Assembly (NCBI RefSeq): GCF_001190945.1
Contig: NZ_CP011112.1
Location: forward strand, 4,092,001 to 4,156,000
Direction of reading: 5' to 3'
Source: Luteipulveratus mongoliensis
GTDB taxonomy: Bacteria; Actinomycetota; Actinomycetes; Actinomycetales; Dermatophilaceae
Length of the DNA: 64,000 bases
The translations under genes and the position numbers were made by a program. Below the pieces are notes generated by a model. It was not told the origin of the DNA. It saw only the letters and a list, made by a program, of their open reading frames with translations, and did no database searches. How positions within the stretch are numbered: the stretch's first letter is position 1; each line of letters starts with the position of its first letter. Shown here one piece after another: positions 39,664 through 48,687 of this stretch.

Positions 39664-40614
39664 TCAACCCTTGACGGCCCCCGTGATGACGCCCTTGGCG
39701 AAGTGGCGCTGGATGAAGGGGTACACCATCGCGATGGGAATCAGCGCGAGCACCACGACAGCCATCTGCAGCGACTGCGTCTGCGGAGGCGGGTCGACCC
39801 CGAGCTGGTCTGCCGACAGGGATGATCCTTGCAGGACGTAGGTGCGCAGGATCAGCTGGAGCGGCCACTTCGCGGTGTCGTTGATGTAGAGCAGGGCGTT
39901 GAAGAAGGCGTTCCAGAAGCCGACCGCGTAGAACAGACCGACCACCGCGATCACCGCCTTCGACAGCGGCATCACGATCCGCCACAGGATGGTGAAGTCA
40001 CTCGCGCCATCGATCCGGGCACTCTCGATCAGCTCCTGCGGCACGTTCATGAAGAACGCCCGCATCACCACGAAGTTGAAGGCACTGAGCGCCCCCGGGA
40101 GGATCAGCGACCACAAGCTGTCCAGGAGACCCAGCTGCTTGACCATCAGGAACATCGGGATGATGCCCGGCGCGAAGAGCAGGGTGAACAGCACCAGCAG
40201 GAGCACCGGACGGCCGAACACCACCGGCCGGGAGGTGGCATACGCCAGTGTGATGGTGGTGAACAGCGCGAGCGCCGTGCCGACGACGGTGACGAACAGG
40301 CTGACCAGGATGGCGCGCCCGACCAGGCCTCCGCTGAACAAGAGCTCGTACGCGTGGAAGGTCGGGTGCTTGGGCCACAGCACGTAGCCACCGGCGTCGA
40401 TGACGTCCTGGTCACTGGCCAGCGACGTCGAGACGACCACCAGGAGGGGCACGATGATGGCCAGCGCAAATCCGCCGAGCAGCACGGCCTTCACCAGCTG
40501 GTAGAAGGCGTTGGGCTGCTCCTTCCAGACCGGTCTCTGGCTCGCACCGAAGACCTTTCTCCGACTCGTGCCGAGCCAGCGGCGGGTACTGGTCAGGTCC
40601 GAAGTGGCGGTCAT
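39664..40614 (-). CDS. Carbohydrate ABC transporter permease (LplC/YtcP-like)
   Basis: 316 aa, six membrane helices, EAA loop ELIESARIDGASDFTILWRI at about residues 200-220. The ending VYPFIQRHFAKGVITGAVKG is characteristic of LplC/YtcP permeases that serve polysaccharide-derived oligosaccharides. ATG overlaps the upstream permease stop by four bases. Confidence 0.93.
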   Translation of the reverse strand: MTATSDLTSTRRWLGTSRRKVFGASQRPVWKEQPNAFYQLVKAVLLGGFALAIIVPLLVVVSTSLASDQDVIDAGGYVLWPKHPTFHAYELLFSGGLVGRAILVSLFVTVVGTALALFTTITLAYATSRPVVFGRPVLLLVLFTLLFAPGIIPMFLMVKQLGLLDSLWSLILPGALSAFNFVVMRAFFMNVPQELIESARIDGASDFTILWRIVMPLSKAVIAVVGLFYAVGFWNAFFNALLYINDTAKWPLQLILRTYVLQGSSLSADQLGVDPPPQTQSLQMAVVVLALIPIAMVYPFIQRHFAKGVITGAVKG

Positions 40615-41576
40615 GCTGCCTCCCGCTTCTGGAAGATTCCGGGCTCACCGAGTCGGTGCGCCACACTGTTGGCCCCCCACAGGAGGAGAGCGCCGACGAC
40701 GCCCTTGGCCAGACCGGCAGCAGCACCGCTGCTCCAGTCCCCGCCGACCACGCCGGAGTAGTAGGTGAAGGTGTCGAGGACCTCGGCGGCACCGGGTCCG
40801 ACCGAGTCGCGCTGCAGGATGAACTGCTCGAACCCGACGCTGAGGATGTCGCCGATTCGCAGGATCAGCAGCAGCACGATCACGGTGCGCAGGGCGGGCA
40901 GCGTGATGTGCCACATCCGGCGCCAACGCCCGGCGCCGTCCGCCGCAGCCGCCTCGTACAACGCGACATCGACGCTCGCGAGCGCGGCGAGGAAGATGAT
41001 CATCGCCCAGCCGGCGTCCTTCCAGACCAGCTGTGCCGTCGCGAGCAACGGGAACGTGTCCGGGTTGGTCATGAACGGCACCTCGCCGAATCCCCAGTCC
41101 CGCAGCAGGTTGTTGACAAAACCGGCCCCGCCCAGCGACTGCTGGAACAGCGCGATCACGAGCACCCAGGACAGGAAGTGCGGCAGGTAGACCACGGTCT
41201 GGAACATCCGCCGCAGCCGGTTGCTCACCAGGGAGTCGACTGCCAGAGCGAGGATCAGTGGCACCGGGAAGAACAGCAGGAGCTGCACGGCAGCCAGCTT
41301 GAGCGTGTTGGTCAGCGCTGCCCAGAACAACGGGTCGTCGTAGAGGCTGACGAAGTTCTCCATCCCGACGAACGCGCTCTGGGAGATGCCCAGGAACGGC
41401 TGGAAGTCCTGGAACGCCACCACGTTCCCGAGGATCGGGATGTAGAAGAACAGCAGCAGGAACAGGACCCCCGGCAGCATCATCACGAGCATCTGCCAGT
41501 CGCGCCGTACGCGAGTACCGAAGGACAACGTGCGGGTGGGCACCGCAGCAGCGGGGGTCTGCCGTCGCAACCGCAT
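40611..41576 (-). CDS. Sugar ABC transporter permease (LplB/YteP-like)
   Basis: 321 aa from ATG at 41576 (MRLRRQTPAA), placed one base from the stop of the binding-protein gene; a longer frame inside that gene is rejected. Six helices, QMLVMMLPGVLFLLLFFYIP at the start of the first; EAA-type loop ALYEAAAADGAGRWRRMWHI at about 213-233. Partner of the LplC-like permease. Confidence 0.93.
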   Translation of the reverse strand: MRLRRQTPAAAVPTRTLSFGTRVRRDWQMLVMMLPGVLFLLLFFYIPILGNVVAFQDFQPFLGISQSAFVGMENFVSLYDDPLFWAALTNTLKLAAVQLLLFFPVPLILALAVDSLVSNRLRRMFQTVVYLPHFLSWVLVIALFQQSLGGAGFVNNLLRDWGFGEVPFMTNPDTFPLLATAQLVWKDAGWAMIIFLAALASVDVALYEAAAADGAGRWRRMWHITLPALRTVIVLLLILRIGDILSVGFEQFILQRDSVGPGAAEVLDTFTYYSGVVGGDWSSGAAAGLAKGVVGALLLWGANSVAHRLGEPGIFQKREAA

Positions 41577-41577
41577 G

Positions 41578-43224
41578 TCAGCTCTCACTGACCGGTACGG
41601 ACGTGGGCAGCACGGCTTCGAACTCACCGCGAATCTTGTCCCCGCCGCCGGAGCGCCACCGCTTGAGCGCCTCGTCGTAGGCCGACATCTTCTTGCGGCC
41701 GGTGACGATGTCAAGCATCGTGTCGCGGAACGCCTCGGTCAGCTTGGGTCCGAGCTTGCTCTGGGCGTCGGAGTAGGTGCCGGCCGTGGGGTTGCGCACC
41801 GCCATGGTCAGCAGCCGTTCCTCGGTTGCGTGGATCGCGCGGGTGTCCTCGGGGTGCCCCGCGTTGAAGATCACGCTCTCGGGCGCGCTCATGATGGTGA
41901 GTGCGCTGACCAGCCCGGGAGCCTGCTGGTTGCCGGCCGCTGTGAGGACCGGGCTGCCCTTCGCATCGAGGCTGTACTGCTGGCCGGCGTTGCCGTAGTT
42001 CTTCTGCAGGTACTCCTTGGTGCCGAACGGCGCCGACAGGTAGTTGATCAGCGCGAGCAGCTCCTTGATGCGGCCTTCGCTCGCCTTCTTGAACGGCGTG
42101 AAGCCGACCGTTCCGTAGCCCATGTCGTGATGCGGCTTGGCCTTGCCGTCCCAGCCGAACGGGATCATCGTCTCCACGAAGAGCGTGGGATCCAGTGCCC
42201 GGTAGTTCTTGGTGTCTCGCGGGCCCGACGACACGGCCGCGGCGATCTGACCGTTGACGATGCGCGGCGTGGCATCAGCGAGGTTGATGTCCGGGTAGAA
42301 CACCTTCGCCTGCCACAGCTTCACGGCGAACTCGACGGCCTGCCGGTAGGCGTCCGTCTCGTAGAGATGGGTCAGCGAGCGGTCCTTGCCGACGCTCCAG
42401 CTGTTCGGGGCGCCGTACCAGCCCGAGAACATGTGGATCATGTTGATGACCGCGGGCTCGAGGGCGTACTTGTTGTTGGTGCTGAGCTCTTTGCACTTGC
42501 CGAGGAACTCCTCGGCGGTGTGGCACTGCAGCCCACCGACCTTCTTCCAGACCTTCGGGTTGCCCATCATCACCTGACCGAACGGCGTGGACGGGATCGG
42601 CGCACCCCAGATCTTGCCGTTGACGACCGCGGTCTTCCACGACGCAGGCTTGAGCGCGGCAAGGTTGGGGTACTCCAGCACGGCGTCGCCCGACAGGTGC
42701 GGTGTGAGGTCCTGGAACTTCGCCTCCAGCATCGGTGCGATGTTGGGGATGTCCTGGTTGGGCGGCAGCCACATCAGGTCGGGCAGCGAGTCACTGGCCA
42801 GCAGGGTCGCGAACTTCTCCGGGTAGCCCGGATCAGTGCCGATGACCAGGCGCAGCTTCCCGCCGAGGGCACCATTGAGCGCCTGCCACATCGCGTTGCT
42901 GCCCATGGGCGGTGGAGGCGTCGCGAACGTCTCGGTCAGCGCGCTCACGTCCGACTTCAGAGGCGGCGCCTTGACGCTGGCCACGGCGTCCTTGGGGAAG
43001 CTGAGGAATCCGGGCTCCAGCCCCAGCTCCGAGCCGGGCAGCTCGGGAGCCACTCCCTTGTAGGCGCGGTACGTCGGCAGCTTGAGGTCGGCCGAGGCCT
43101 TGGCGCCTCCGGAGCCGGACTTCTTCCCGGAGCACGACGACAGCGCGAGGGCACCGAGCGCTGACCCGCTGAGGGCGAGGAACGTACGCCGATCAACCTG
43201 GCCTGCGCGGAACGAGGACGACAT
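41578..43224 (-). CDS. Extracellular sugar-binding lipoprotein (LplA/YtcQ-like)
   Basis: 548 aa from ATG at 43224, which has AAGGAG upstream. Tat-like start (VDRRTFLALSGSALG) with lipobox LSSC (Cys31). The large size matches the LplA/YtcQ class of oligosaccharide-binding proteins. Probably supplies the substrate of the divergently encoded alpha-galactosidase. The promoter region with inverted repeats lies at 43225-43419. Confidence 0.92.
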   Translation of the reverse strand: MSSSFRAGQVDRRTFLALSGSALGALALSSCSGKKSGSGGAKASADLKLPTYRAYKGVAPELPGSELGLEPGFLSFPKDAVASVKAPPLKSDVSALTETFATPPPPMGSNAMWQALNGALGGKLRLVIGTDPGYPEKFATLLASDSLPDLMWLPPNQDIPNIAPMLEAKFQDLTPHLSGDAVLEYPNLAALKPASWKTAVVNGKIWGAPIPSTPFGQVMMGNPKVWKKVGGLQCHTAEEFLGKCKELSTNNKYALEPAVINMIHMFSGWYGAPNSWSVGKDRSLTHLYETDAYRQAVEFAVKLWQAKVFYPDINLADATPRIVNGQIAAAVSSGPRDTKNYRALDPTLFVETMIPFGWDGKAKPHHDMGYGTVGFTPFKKASEGRIKELLALINYLSAPFGTKEYLQKNYGNAGQQYSLDAKGSPVLTAAGNQQAPGLVSALTIMSAPESVIFNAGHPEDTRAIHATEERLLTMAVRNPTAGTYSDAQSKLGPKLTEAFRDTMLDIVTGRKKMSAYDEALKRWRSGGGDKIRGEFEAVLPTSVPVSES

Positions 43225-43271
43225 GAGAACTCCTTCGAGAATCGACAACCTGCTCGTTTCTGCCCGAATCA

Positions 43272-43300
43272 ACCGTGATTTGCGCAAAACTGATCACGGT
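43272..43300. promoter_or_regulatory. Candidate LacI-type operator in divergent promoter region
   Basis: Perfect outer arms ACCGTGAT (43272-43279) and ATCACGGT (43293-43300), and within them the perfect palindrome TTTGCGCAAA (43279-43288). It is midway in the 195-bp region between the binding-protein gene (reverse) and the alpha-galactosidase gene (forward). A further CG-centred sequence GAAACGTTAACC follows at 43301-43312. Likely target of the LacI protein at 38631-39623. Confidence 0.6.
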
Positions 43301-43419
43301 GAAACGTTAACCTGGGACAGTAGGGGTGCTCGGAGACGTCTCGCAAGACTTTGAACGAAACCTGACCAAACCGGTCTCGCCATCCGGAGAGCGCCGACCA
43401 ACCCGCCACAGGAGCCGCT

Positions 43420-44505
43420 GTGCACGACCTCGCGCCCACGCCACCGATGGGCTGGAACACCTGGAACGCCCTGCGTGGCGACTACACCGACGCGACCATC
43501 CGGGAGATCGCCGGTGCGCTGGTCAGCTCCGGCATGGCCGCGGCCGGCTACGAGTACGTCTGCATCGACGACTGCTGGAGCGAGATGACGCGGCGAGATG
43601 ACGGCCGCCTGCTGCCCGATCCGGCCAAGTTCCCGGACGGCATCGCCGCGCTCGCCGACGACCTGCACGGGCGCGGGCTCAAGCTCGGCATCTACTCCTC
43701 AGCGGGAAGCGTGACGTGTGAGGGCTACCCGGCCGCCCTCGGCCATGAGGCGATCGATGCGCAGTCCTGGGCCGAGTGGGGGGTCGACCTGCTCAAGTAC
43801 GACAACTGCGGCGACCACGGCGACCTCACCTGCCAGCAGCGCTACGAGGCGATGGCTGCGGCTCTCATCGCCACGGGGCGGCCGATCCTGTTCAGCCTGT
43901 GCGACTGGGGCGAGGGCCGCGACTGGGAGTGGAACGGCGAGGCGCAGGTCGGCCACATGTGGCGCAACACCTACGACGTCCGGCCCGACTGGGCGAAGGT
44001 CCTCGAGCTGCTGGACCAGCAGCCCGCCGTGGCTGACCGCATCGGCCCCAACAACTGGGCCGACCCCGACATGCTCGAGGTCGGCAACCCGGGGCTGACC
44101 GTGCGCGAGTCACGCGCTCAGTTCGCGCTCTGGTGCGCTCTCAACGCACCGCTCATCGCGGGCAACGACGTGCGGACCATGACGGATGACATCCGCGACG
44201 TCCTGACCAATGCACGGGCCATCGCGGTCAACCAGGACTGGGCGGGGCGACCGGCGACGCCGCTGACGACCGGTACCACGACTCAGGTCTGGGTCAAGCC
44301 GATGTCTGGCGGTGGCGCCGCAGCGGTGCTGCTCAACCGTGCGGACCCGAGCGCCGTGATCGAGGTGACGCTCGACGACCTCGGGCTCACCGGAACAGAG
44401 GCCGCCACGACCGATGTCTGGACCGGCGAGGTCAGTCCGGTCATCGACGGTCAGATCGCGGTCGAGGTCGCCGGTCACGACGCAGCCTTCATCACGGTGC
44501 GTTGA
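43420..44505 (+). CDS. Alpha-galactosidase, glycoside hydrolase family 27
   Basis: 361 aa, GTG start. Retaining alpha-galactosidase: PTPPMGWNTWNALRG at the N-terminus, YVCIDDCWSE, nucleophile Asp128 in LLKYDNCGDHG and acid/base Asp217 in NNWADPDMLEVGN. The C-terminal beta-sandwich is short. No signal peptide, so intracellular; acts on alpha-galactosides brought in by the divergently encoded LplABC-like importer. 59 bp before the Gfo/Idh gene. Confidence 0.95.
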   Translation: MHDLAPTPPMGWNTWNALRGDYTDATIREIAGALVSSGMAAAGYEYVCIDDCWSEMTRRDDGRLLPDPAKFPDGIAALADDLHGRGLKLGIYSSAGSVTCEGYPAALGHEAIDAQSWAEWGVDLLKYDNCGDHGDLTCQQRYEAMAAALIATGRPILFSLCDWGEGRDWEWNGEAQVGHMWRNTYDVRPDWAKVLELLDQQPAVADRIGPNNWADPDMLEVGNPGLTVRESRAQFALWCALNAPLIAGNDVRTMTDDIRDVLTNARAIAVNQDWAGRPATPLTTGTTTQVWVKPMSGGGAAAVLLNRADPSAVIEVTLDDLGLTGTEAATTDVWTGEVSPVIDGQIAVEVAGHDAAFITVR

Positions 44506-44564
44506 CCTTGTCCGGCACACGAGATCTGTTGCGCACCAACACCATTCACAGGGAAGAGGAACAC

Positions 44565-45743
44565 ATGACAGACGTTCGGATCGGCATCGTCGGCTTCGGG
44601 CTCCGCGCCAGTCTGGCGAAGTGGGCGCACCGGCCCGGCGAGGGCTCGTGTGTCGTGCTCGTCGCAGACCCGGACGAACGCGGCCGTGCGGATGCGCTCG
44701 AGCGCGTGAGCGGGGTCGACGTCGTCGACAGCCTCGACGCGCTGCTCGCTCGACGTGACGAGATCGACGCCGTCCTGGTGCTCACACCCGATCACCTGCA
44801 CGCCGATCATGCGGTTCGCACGCTCGAGGCCGGCCTGCCGACCTTCGTCGAGAAGCCCGTGGCGACCACGATCGAGGATGCCGACCGGATCCTCACGACG
44901 GCGCACCGCACCGGCACCCGCGTCTACATCGGTCACAACATGCGGCACATGCCGGTGATCAAGGCGATGCGCGAGGTGATCCAGAGCGGTGCGATCGGTG
45001 AGGTGAAGGCCGTGTGGTGCCGGCACTTCGTCAGCACCGGCGGCGACTTCTACTTCAAGGACTGGCACGCCGACCGCCGCAACAGCACCGGCCTGCTGCT
45101 GCAGAAGGGCGCGCACGACATCGACGTGATCCACTGGCTCGCCGGCGGCTACACGACGAGGGTGAGCGCTGTCGGGGCCCTCGCGATCTACGGCGACATC
45201 ACCGACCGTCGCGACAACTCCGATCGCCGGATGGTCGACTGGTACTCCCGCGACACCTGGCCGCCCACGGCTCAGAAGGAGCTGCACCCTGTCGTCGACG
45301 TCGAGGACATCTCCCAGGCCAACCTCGTGCTGGACAACGGCGTGCTCGCGTCCTACCAGCAGTGCCACTTCACACCCGACTACTGGCGCAACTACACCGT
45401 GATCGGCACGAAGGGGCGCCTCGAGAACTTCGGCGACGGCCCGGGCGCGCACGTCAAGGTGTGGACCACCCGGTCGGACGCCTACCGCGAGGACGCTGAC
45501 CAGGTCATCGAGATCCCCGAGGACGACGGCGGCGGCCACGGTGGCGCGGACCCGTTGCTGATCGAGGAGTTCGTGCGGTTCGCACGAGAGGGCGGCCCGA
45601 CGATGACCTCACCCATCGCGGCCCGGATGTCCGTGGCAGCCGGAGTCGCAGCCACGACCTCGCTCCGTGACAGCAGCACGCCGGTCACGGTGCCCGAGCT
45701 CGACTCAGACGTCATCGCGTGGTTCGACAACGACCAGAGCTGA
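44565..45743 (+). CDS. Gfo/Idh/MocA family oxidoreductase
   Basis: 392 aa from ATG at 44565 with GGGAAGAGGA upstream. N-terminal Rossmann fold (RIGIVGFGLRASLAKWAH), EKP motif in PTFVEKPVATTIEDA (about 105-119), and the dehydrogenase C-terminal domain with catalytic-region HDIDVIHWLAGG (His in KGAHDID). NAD(P)-dependent sugar or sugar-acid oxidoreductase; follows alpha-galactosidase, so a galactoside or modified hexose is a plausible substrate. Confidence 0.9.
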   Translation: MTDVRIGIVGFGLRASLAKWAHRPGEGSCVVLVADPDERGRADALERVSGVDVVDSLDALLARRDEIDAVLVLTPDHLHADHAVRTLEAGLPTFVEKPVATTIEDADRILTTAHRTGTRVYIGHNMRHMPVIKAMREVIQSGAIGEVKAVWCRHFVSTGGDFYFKDWHADRRNSTGLLLQKGAHDIDVIHWLAGGYTTRVSAVGALAIYGDITDRRDNSDRRMVDWYSRDTWPPTAQKELHPVVDVEDISQANLVLDNGVLASYQQCHFTPDYWRNYTVIGTKGRLENFGDGPGAHVKVWTTRSDAYREDADQVIEIPEDDGGGHGGADPLLIEEFVRFAREGGPTMTSPIAARMSVAAGVAATTSLRDSSTPVTVPELDSDVIAWFDNDQS

Positions 45744-45755
45744 GCCACCGGAGCG

Positions 45756-45784
45756 GGGCCGCGATCAGGACTCGATCGCGGCCC
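45756..45784. terminator. Stem-loop between convergent Gfo/Idh and GH2 genes
   Basis: Perfect ten-base arms GGGCCGCGAT (45756-45765) and ATCGCGGCCC (45775-45784). It overlaps the last codons of the GH2 gene, an economical bidirectional terminator. Confidence 0.6.
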
Positions 45785-47558
45785 GCCGCTCCTGGATCGC
45801 ACGCAGCCGCTTCACGTCGAGCTTGGTGCCGCGGTCGAAGAGGTAGACGCCGTTCTGCTCCTGGAAGACATCCGTGAGCTGGGTGTAGCAGTAGCCGAAC
45901 ATCAGCGGGTTGTCGAGCAGTGCGTCGACCAGTCCCTGGAAGCGCTCGTAGACCGCTTCCTCACTCGTGACAGCCTCCCCATAGCCCCAGGACTCACGAC
46001 CCTGCGCGGCCGCGGTGCTCCACCAGATGCCGCCGAACTCGCTACAGAAATAAGGCTGCTCGCGGTACGTCGTCGACCACGGCTCGTCATCCGGGCCAGC
46101 GTTGGTGAAGGGCCTGCCGTCGGCCAGCGGCGCCATCATCTCGGCGAACTTCGCCGGGTCCTGCTCGTAGAGGTGCGAGTCGTAGATGTCGGTCTGCTCG
46201 ACTCGGTGGGAGTAGCCCGAGGTGTCCAGCACCGGTCGCGAGGTATCGAAAGCCTTGGTAGCCAAGAACATCCCGAGCGTCACATCGTCGAGCACCGTGG
46301 TGCGGTCGTGCTTCACCTGGAAGGTCTCGTTGAGCGGGCACCACCCGACGATGCTGGGGTGGCTGTAGTCGCGCTCGACCGCTTCGAGCCACTCCGTGAT
46401 GTAGGACGACCCGGGACGCTGGTGGTCGTTGACGTCGAGCATCGGCTCCCGGCAGCCCCAGTCACCGAACTCGCCCCAGACGAGATATCCGAGCCGGTCC
46501 GCGTGGTGCAGGAACCGCTCCTCGAAGACCTTCTGGTGCAGCCGAGCACCGTTGAAACCAGCGGCCATTGACATCTCGATGTCGTCGATCAGGGCCTGGT
46601 CCGACGGTGCCGTCATCAACCCGTCCGGGTAGTAGCCCTGGTCGAGCACGAGGCGCTGGAACACCGGCTTGCCGTTGAGCAGCACCGCCTTGCCGTCGAT
46701 CGCCACCGAGCGCAGCCCGGCGTAGCTCTCGATCTGATCGACCACCTGACCCGACTCGTCCACGAGAGTCAGGGAGAGGTCGTACAGGAACGGGTCGTCG
46801 AGGCTCCACAGCCTCCGACGCTCGGAGGGTACGACGAGCACGGCTCGCGCAGTCAGGTCCAGGTCCGCGGGGACCTCGGTCGCGACGACCTCGCCTGCGT
46901 CGTCCGACAGCACGGTGCGCAGCTGCAGTCCGCGGCGCGGTCCGCGCACCGGCACCTCGAGATGGAACATGCCGTTCGCGACATCCGGTGTGACGCGCGG
47001 CCTTTCGAGGTAGGTCGGCGGGACGGGCTCCAGCCAGACGGTCTGCCAGATGCCGGTCGTGCGACCGTAGACGGCCGCCGATCCCTCGAGATCCCTCGTC
47101 TGCTTGCCGCGTGGCTGGGGACCGTGGTGGGTGTCGCGGCAGCGCACGACCAGGATCGCTCCGTCGCGCAGCTGTCCACCGGGACCGAGGTCGACGGTGA
47201 ACGATGTGAAGCCGCCCCGATGGCGGCCGCGCTCGACGCCGTCGACCCACACGGTGGTGTCGTAGTCGGCCGCGCCGAAGTGGAGGAGGATCGTCGAACT
47301 TGCCCATTCTGCAGGGATGTTCAGCGCTCGGCGGTACCAGACGGCTTCCAGGAACTCCGCCGTCCGACCGAGGCCGGACAGCTCGGACTCCGGGGCGAAG
47401 GGCACCGTGATCTCATCGACCAGGTCTCCCTGGAGGAGGCCACGCTCGAGGCCGCTGTCGGTCGGATCGACCTCGAACTGCCACTGGCCGTTGAGGTTGA
47501 GCCAGGCGTTCCGTCGTACGGACGGCCGCGGGTACTCAGGGCGGGGAAGGTCAGACAC
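45765..47558 (-). CDS. Glycoside hydrolase family 2 protein
   Basis: 597 aa from GTG at 47558, which has GGAGG eight bases upstream; an ATG at 47579 gives 604 aa but lacks a ribosome binding site. Domains: sugar-binding jelly roll (about 10-175), immunoglobulin-like (185-285) and TIM barrel (290-597). Catalytic acid/base Glu in CPLNETF and nucleophile Glu in YFCSEFGGI (residues 411 and 507 from the GTG). Beta-galactosidase, beta-glucuronidase and other GH2 activities are possible. Overlaps the preceding LacI gene by eight bases, so it is co-transcribed with its regulator. Confidence 0.9.
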   Translation of the reverse strand: MSDLPRPEYPRPSVRRNAWLNLNGQWQFEVDPTDSGLERGLLQGDLVDEITVPFAPESELSGLGRTAEFLEAVWYRRALNIPAEWASSTILLHFGAADYDTTVWVDGVERGRHRGGFTSFTVDLGPGGQLRDGAILVVRCRDTHHGPQPRGKQTRDLEGSAAVYGRTTGIWQTVWLEPVPPTYLERPRVTPDVANGMFHLEVPVRGPRRGLQLRTVLSDDAGEVVATEVPADLDLTARAVLVVPSERRRLWSLDDPFLYDLSLTLVDESGQVVDQIESYAGLRSVAIDGKAVLLNGKPVFQRLVLDQGYYPDGLMTAPSDQALIDDIEMSMAAGFNGARLHQKVFEERFLHHADRLGYLVWGEFGDWGCREPMLDVNDHQRPGSSYITEWLEAVERDYSHPSIVGWCPLNETFQVKHDRTTVLDDVTLGMFLATKAFDTSRPVLDTSGYSHRVEQTDIYDSHLYEQDPAKFAEMMAPLADGRPFTNAGPDDEPWSTTYREQPYFCSEFGGIWWSTAAAQGRESWGYGEAVTSEEAVYERFQGLVDALLDNPLMFGYCYTQLTDVFQEQNGVYLFDRGTKLDVKRLRAIQERRAAIES

Positions 47559-48609
47559 CGGATGTACCTCCGTGGGCATCGAGTGGATGTGAATCAGGAG
47601 TGCTGCCAGCCGTGCTGGCGCGCACTGCGATCTGGTGCTCGATCACGACGTGCTCGCGAGAGGTCACGCCGTGCTCGATCTGGTGGAGCAGCTGATCCAG
47701 GGCCGCATCAGCGACAGCGGTCTTCGGGACGGCCACTGAGGTGAGGGTCGGCACGGCGAAGGAGCTCTCCACGATGTCGTCCCAGCCCATGACCGCGACG
47801 TCGTCGGGCACGCGAACACCCAGCTGGTGCAACGCAAACAGCGCCCCGAGCGCAAGCTCGTCGTTGTAGCAGAAGATCGCGTCGGGCCGGCTGCTGAGCG
47901 TCATCAGCGTGCGCACGGCGTCGGCGCCTCCGGCCCGGTCGAACGACGTGGGCGTCCGGATCCAGCCGCGCCGGACCGGTAGGCCGGCCGACCTCATGGC
48001 GGCGCGATAGCCCTTCGTACGAACCTGGCCGGTCTCCCCGCCGGGCCCGGACTGATGGCCGATCACCGCAATCTCCTTGCGCCCCAACGAGATCAGGTGA
48101 TCGACGGCCGACTTGGCCGCAGCCAGGTTGTCGCATCCGACCCACGCGATGTCGAGCGCCTCGGCGTGCTCCCCAAGCATCACCAGGGGCATCGCTCGTC
48201 GGCGCGGATCGAGGTCCTCGCGGGTCAGCGCGAGCGGGCTGACGACCGCGCCCTCCCACAGCTGGTCGGCGGCAGCCTGCGCGAAGGGTGACCGCTCACT
48301 GTCGCGGCGGCCGTCGGTCTGGTCGATCACCAGCGTCCGACCACGCCGGCCGGCCGCGGTCACCATGGCGTCCGCGAGCTCAGCGAAGTAAGGCTGGGAG
48401 AGCTTGGGTACGAGCAGACCGAGCACACCCGTACGGCCTGTGCGCAGGCGACGCGCGACCAGGTTGGGCTGGTAGTCGAGCTCGTCGATGGCCTTCTGGA
48501 CCAGCGCGCGCGTGGCGTCGGAGACCTGCGGGAAGTCGTTCACCACGTTGGACACAGTCCTGACCGAGACCCCCGCCCGTTGGGCGACATCACGCAACGT
48601 CGTCGGCAC
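47551..48609 (-). CDS. LacI family transcriptional regulator
   Basis: 352 aa from GTG at 48609 (VPTTLRDVAQRAGVSVRTVS); upstream in-frame sequence lacks conserved residues. Helix-turn-helix 1-25, hinge NLVARRLRTGRTGVLGLLVP, sensor domain to the end. No ribosome binding site is evident, so translation may be leaderless. A 26-bp near-palindrome lies 23 bp upstream of its start, probably the autoregulatory operator shared with the divergent importer operon. Confidence 0.92.
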   Translation of the reverse strand: MPTTLRDVAQRAGVSVRTVSNVVNDFPQVSDATRALVQKAIDELDYQPNLVARRLRTGRTGVLGLLVPKLSQPYFAELADAMVTAAGRRGRTLVIDQTDGRRDSERSPFAQAAADQLWEGAVVSPLALTREDLDPRRRAMPLVMLGEHAEALDIAWVGCDNLAAAKSAVDHLISLGRKEIAVIGHQSGPGGETGQVRTKGYRAAMRSAGLPVRRGWIRTPTSFDRAGGADAVRTLMTLSSRPDAIFCYNDELALGALFALHQLGVRVPDDVAVMGWDDIVESSFAVPTLTSVAVPKTAVADAALDQLLHQIEHGVTSREHVVIEHQIAVRASTAGSTPDSHPLDAHGGTSGV

Positions 48610-48632
48610 AGAGGGGAAGTTATCAGAAATGC

Positions 48633-48658
48633 TTGCAACGTTGCATGCAACGATGCAA
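48633..48658. promoter_or_regulatory. Double LacI-type operator, 26-bp near-perfect palindrome
   Basis: Two abutting CG-centred sites: TGCAACGTTGCA (48634-48645, perfect palindrome) and TGCAACGATGCA (48646-48657, one mismatch), joined at a TGCATGCA palindrome. With the flanking T and A the whole 26 bp is self-complementary except at one position pair. It lies between divergent lacI-type and binding-protein genes, where one bound repressor pair could silence both. Confidence 0.8.
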
Positions 48659-48687
48659 TGCTGCCGCGCAGAGCACAAGGAGGTGCC

